NCBI GenBank assembly: GCA_007132635.1
Contig: SLOG01000356.1
Span: forward strand, 1 to 7,974
From: Limnochordia bacterium
GTDB lineage: Bacteria > Bacillota > Limnochordia > Darwinibacteriales > SLO01
DNA length: 7,974 nt
Direction of reading: 5' to 3'
The first letter of the stretch is position 1, and each line of letters opens with the position of its first letter. The notes beneath the pieces are model-generated. The model was given only the letters and a program-made list of their open reading frames with translations, was not told where the DNA came from and ran no database searches. Positions 5,469 through 7,974 of this stretch are shown here, one piece after another. A program made the position numbers and the translations under genes.

Positions 5469-5542
5469 CCTGCCCGAGGAAGGAAGGGCATCATTCGCTG
5501 CCGAAATAGACAATTAACCAGCCCCTGTAAGTTCAGTAAAAT

Positions 5543-5548
5543 AGGAGG
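5543..5548 (+). promoter_or_regulatory. Ribosome-binding site of the beta-galactosidase gene
   Basis: A perfect AGGAGG lies 8 nt before the ATG at 5557 and fixes that start. It implies strong translation initiation. Confidence 0.85.
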
Positions 5549-5556
5549 GACTCTGT

Positions 5557-7974
5557 ATGTCTCATACACACCCAACGCGACCCGACTGGGAAAACCCCAG
5601 AATGACCGAACAAAACAAGGAACTTGCCCGAGCTTCTTTTTATCCCTTTGCCGACGCCGAAAGCGCCCTCAGCGAAAAACCATCCTCGTCATCACGAGTC
5701 ATGAGCCTCAATGGTGAGTGGCATTTTCAGTTAGTACCCAATCCTCACAGCGTTCCAAGAGAGTTTTCGTCGTTCGACTTTGACGACACAGGCTGGGATA
5801 CTCTTCGGGTACCCAGCAACTGGCAGATGCATGGATACGATAAGCCCATCTACACAAATGTTATCTATCCCTTTACACCGACGCCCCCGCGCGTCCCCGA
5901 AGACAACCCGACAGGCCTCTATCGTATGCGCTTTCACGTGCCCGACTCGTGGGATCCGAATCGAATAGTCATTCACTTCGGCGGCGTAGATTCGGCATTC
6001 TACCTATGGATAAACGGGCGCTACGTTGGCTACAGCCAGGACAGCCGCCTGCCTGCAGAATTTGATATCACAGAGTATGTTCGAAAAGGCGAAAACGTTC
6101 TGGCCGCGCAAGTCATGCGCTGGAGCGATGGCTCCTATATTGAGGACCAAGACATGTGGTGGCTCAGTGGTATATACCGCGACGTCTATCTCTTCAGCCG
6201 CCCTTCCACACATATGCGGGATGTATTCGTCAGCGCAGACCTAACAAACAACTACCAGGACGGGAATCTGAAGGTGCGGACCCAAATCCGCAGCCTGACT
6301 ACCGAACCCCAGCGAGGTCTGCAGTTGGAGGCACGCCTCTATGATTCCGGACACACTCAGGTCGGTCCTACTTTAACGGAGACATCGATCAGCGTGTCAC
6401 CAAACCAGGAAACGACTGCCCATTTGGCAACGGGAATCAAAGAACCAGCAAAATGGTCGGCAGAAAAACCCTATCTCTACACGCTAGTCATTACGTTGCG
6501 CGATCAAACAGGCACCGTCCTCGAAGCAACACGCTGCCGCGTCGGCTTCCGTCAAGTAGAAATCTACGATGGGCAGATCCTTATCAATGGTCAAGCAGTC
6601 CTGTTTAAAGGTGTCAATCGCCACGATCACAATGACACCACGGGCAAATTCGTGTCGCAAGAAGACATGATCGAAGAGATCCGTTTGTTGAAGGAGTTCA
6701 ATTTTAATGCTGTTCGGACATCTCACTACCCGAATGATCCCATGTGGTATGACCTTTGCGATCAACACGGGATATACGTTATGGATGAAGCCAACATCGA
6801 ATGCCACGGCATCGCCAATGTACCTCGCAAGCAATTTACTGCCGATCCCGCCAACAACAGCGAATGGCTTCAGGCCTTCGTGGAGCGCTGTGCGGCGATG
6901 GTAGAACGAGACAAAAACCACCCGTGCGTCGTTATGTGGTCCTTGGGCAATGAGTCGGGTTATGGAGCAAATCATGCCGCCGCAGCTGGCTGGATCCGCG
7001 CGTTTGATTCCAGGCCCATTCACTACGAAGGCACTATCCACACGGGTTCTGCCGATAGGGTGAGCTCAAGCGTAGACATGATCAGCACGATGTACCCCAG
7101 CATCGAACGGCTAGTGGAATTAGCGACAGATCCCAATGAACGTCGACCCGTCATCATGTGCGAATATGCCCATTCCATGGGAAACAGTACCGGCAACCTG
7201 CGAGAGTATTGGGAAGCCATTCGTTCGCACAAGAGGCTTTGCGGTGGGTTTATCTGGGATTGGATCGATCAAGGCTTGGTCAAGACAGATGAGCAGGGGA
7301 CTCGCTATTGGGGGTATGGCGGTGACTTCGGTGACGAGATAAACGATCGCAATTTCTGCATCAACGGCCTCGTCTGGCCTGATCGCACACCCCACCCGGC
7401 CATGTGGGAATGTAAGAGCCTGCAGCAGCCTGTCTTCGTTGAAGCCGTGAACCTGAATAAAGGGATCCTGCGCGTCATCAACGCCTATGATTTCCTCGAT
7501 TTGGGACACCTAGCGATCACGTGGAAGCTTGTGCGAAGCGGCGAGATCATGGAAGAAGGCGAAGTGCCAAGTCTAGTGACACCCCCAAAACACAGTTCAA
7601 CAGTGGAAATCCCCTTCACTAGACCAGAAGGGACGCCTGAGGGGGAATACTTTCTCAACGTCCATTTTTCACACAAACGTAAGACCAGCCTCCTTCCTGC
7701 TGGCCACGAAATCGCTTGGGCCCAGTTTGCCTTGGACTATGGCAGCAACTCCATGCGGCCGCAGAACCAATTTGTCGATACAGATAATCTGGAAACCTTA
7801 GAGTTGGAGGACTCACCCGATTCCATTGTCGTGCGAAACAGCTCCATCGAATGGGCCTTCGACAGGAATACGGGAAATCTTAAACGGCTGCGATCCACCG
7901 GCATGGAGCTGTTGAGCCAAGGGCCTAAGGCCAATCTGTGGCGGGCCCCTACAGACAACGATGCGCCTCGCCTA
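5557..7974 (+). CDS. lacZ: Glycoside hydrolase family 2 beta-galactosidase, LacZ type, C-terminus cut by window edge
   Basis: The frame runs uninterrupted for 806 codons to the window end; LacZ proteins are about 1000 residues or more, so the final domain is missing. Domains in order: jelly-roll sugar-binding domain (about 49-210, with SLNGEWHF, WINGRYVGYSQDSRLP and WSDGSYIEDQDMWWLSGIYRDV), an Ig-like domain (about 211-328), the TIM barrel (about 330-620, starting VGFRQVEI and GVNRHDHN), a further beta domain, and the start of the C-terminal LacZ domain (NLWRAPTDND). The catalytic acid/base is Glu466 in SLGNESG and the nucleophile Glu536 in CEYAHSMGNS. IWDWIDQG preserves the tryptophan that lines the galactose site. 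The reaction is cytoplasmic hydrolysis of terminal beta-galactosides such as lactose; no signal peptide is present. Specificity for another beta-linked sugar cannot be excluded. The divergent isomerase-like gene probably shares its control region. Confidence 0.95.
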   Translation, partial: MSHTHPTRPDWENPRMTEQNKELARASFYPFADAESALSEKPSSSSRVMSLNGEWHFQLVPNPHSVPREFSSFDFDDTGWDTLRVPSNWQMHGYDKPIYTNVIYPFTPTPPRVPEDNPTGLYRMRFHVPDSWDPNRIVIHFGGVDSAFYLWINGRYVGYSQDSRLPAEFDITEYVRKGENVLAAQVMRWSDGSYIEDQDMWWLSGIYRDVYLFSRPSTHMRDVFVSADLTNNYQDGNLKVRTQIRSLTTEPQRGLQLEARLYDSGHTQVGPTLTETSISVSPNQETTAHLATGIKEPAKWSAEKPYLYTLVITLRDQTGTVLEATRCRVGFRQVEIYDGQILINGQAVLFKGVNRHDHNDTTGKFVSQEDMIEEIRLLKEFNFNAVRTSHYPNDPMWYDLCDQHGIYVMDEANIECHGIANVPRKQFTADPANNSEWLQAFVERCAAMVERDKNHPCVVMWSLGNESGYGANHAAAAGWIRAFDSRPIHYEGTIHTGSADRVSSSVDMISTMYPSIERLVELATDPNERRPVIMCEYAHSMGNSTGNLREYWEAIRSHKRLCGGFIWDWIDQGLVKTDEQGTRYWGYGGDFGDEINDRNFCINGLVWPDRTPHPAMWECKSLQQPVFVEAVNLNKGILRVINAYDFLDLGHLAITWKLVRSGEIMEEGEVPSLVTPPKHSSTVEIPFTRPEGTPEGEYFLNVHFSHKRKTSLLPAGHEIAWAQFALDYGSNSMRPQNQFVDTDNLETLELEDSPDSIVVRNSSIEWAFDRNTGNLKRLRSTGMELLSQGPKANLWRAPTDNDAPRL

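Noticed and set aside
5515..5542. TTAACC and TAAAAT with 17-nt spacing as a promoter for the beta-galactosidase gene.
   Set aside because: The -10-like box abuts the AGGAGG, so transcription would start inside or after the ribosome-binding site. The -35 match is also weak.
6484..7041. A 185-codon open frame on the minus strand.
   Set aside because: It lies wholly inside the TIM-barrel region of the beta-galactosidase, whose plus frame has clear catalytic motifs. No recognisable protein features were seen.
7120..7509. A 129-codon open frame on the minus strand.
   Set aside because: It is opposite conserved LacZ motifs (CEYAHSMGNS, IWDWIDQG) and shows no independent evidence of coding.

Overview
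The window looks like a chromosomal segment of a Gram-positive bacterium of the Bacillota with fairly balanced base composition. The reasons are a YlbF-family protein, strong AGGAGG-type ribosome-binding sites, sigma-A-like promoter boxes, and the pairing of a NifS-like aminotransferase with a DUF3343 protein, which is most familiar from anaerobic or spore-forming Bacillota. The genus cannot be named from this sequence. No rRNA, tRNA, transposase, CRISPR array or phage gene was seen.

Left part (1-1400). Two genes point left: a haemolysin III/PAQR-type membrane protein cut by the window edge, and a membrane-anchored DUF192 protein that ends in a strong hairpin terminator. A short divergent control region (about 931-990) has two good promoters facing opposite ways with overlapping -10 boxes. 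A 12-bp palindrome and three tandem 8-bp repeats lie among them. To the right is an ArsR-type winged-helix regulator, the natural candidate to bind there.

Middle part (1349-4619). A cysteine-desulfurase-like enzyme on the minus strand overlaps the 3' end of the regulator by 52 bp. Only 27 bp separate its start from a divergent DUF3343 gene (predicted sulfur/selenium carrier). DUF3343 overlaps by an ATGA the start of a family 4 glycosidase, an NAD- and metal-dependent enzyme with a CHGV signature. A small YlbF-family gene follows and ends in a classical terminator.

Right part (4634-7974). A TIM-barrel sugar isomerase/epimerase-like gene on the minus strand is divergent from a LacZ-type family 2 beta-galactosidase that runs off the right edge. 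The 136 bp between them hold an imperfect inverted repeat that may be an operator. With the GH4 gene, this suggests a locus for intracellular breakdown of oligosaccharides or sugar acids, but no transporter is in view.

The most unusual points are the divergent split of the sulfur/selenium pair, the translational coupling of DUF3343 to a glycosidase, and the compact ArsR-linked double promoter. No clearly new multi-gene system could be shown from the sequence alone.
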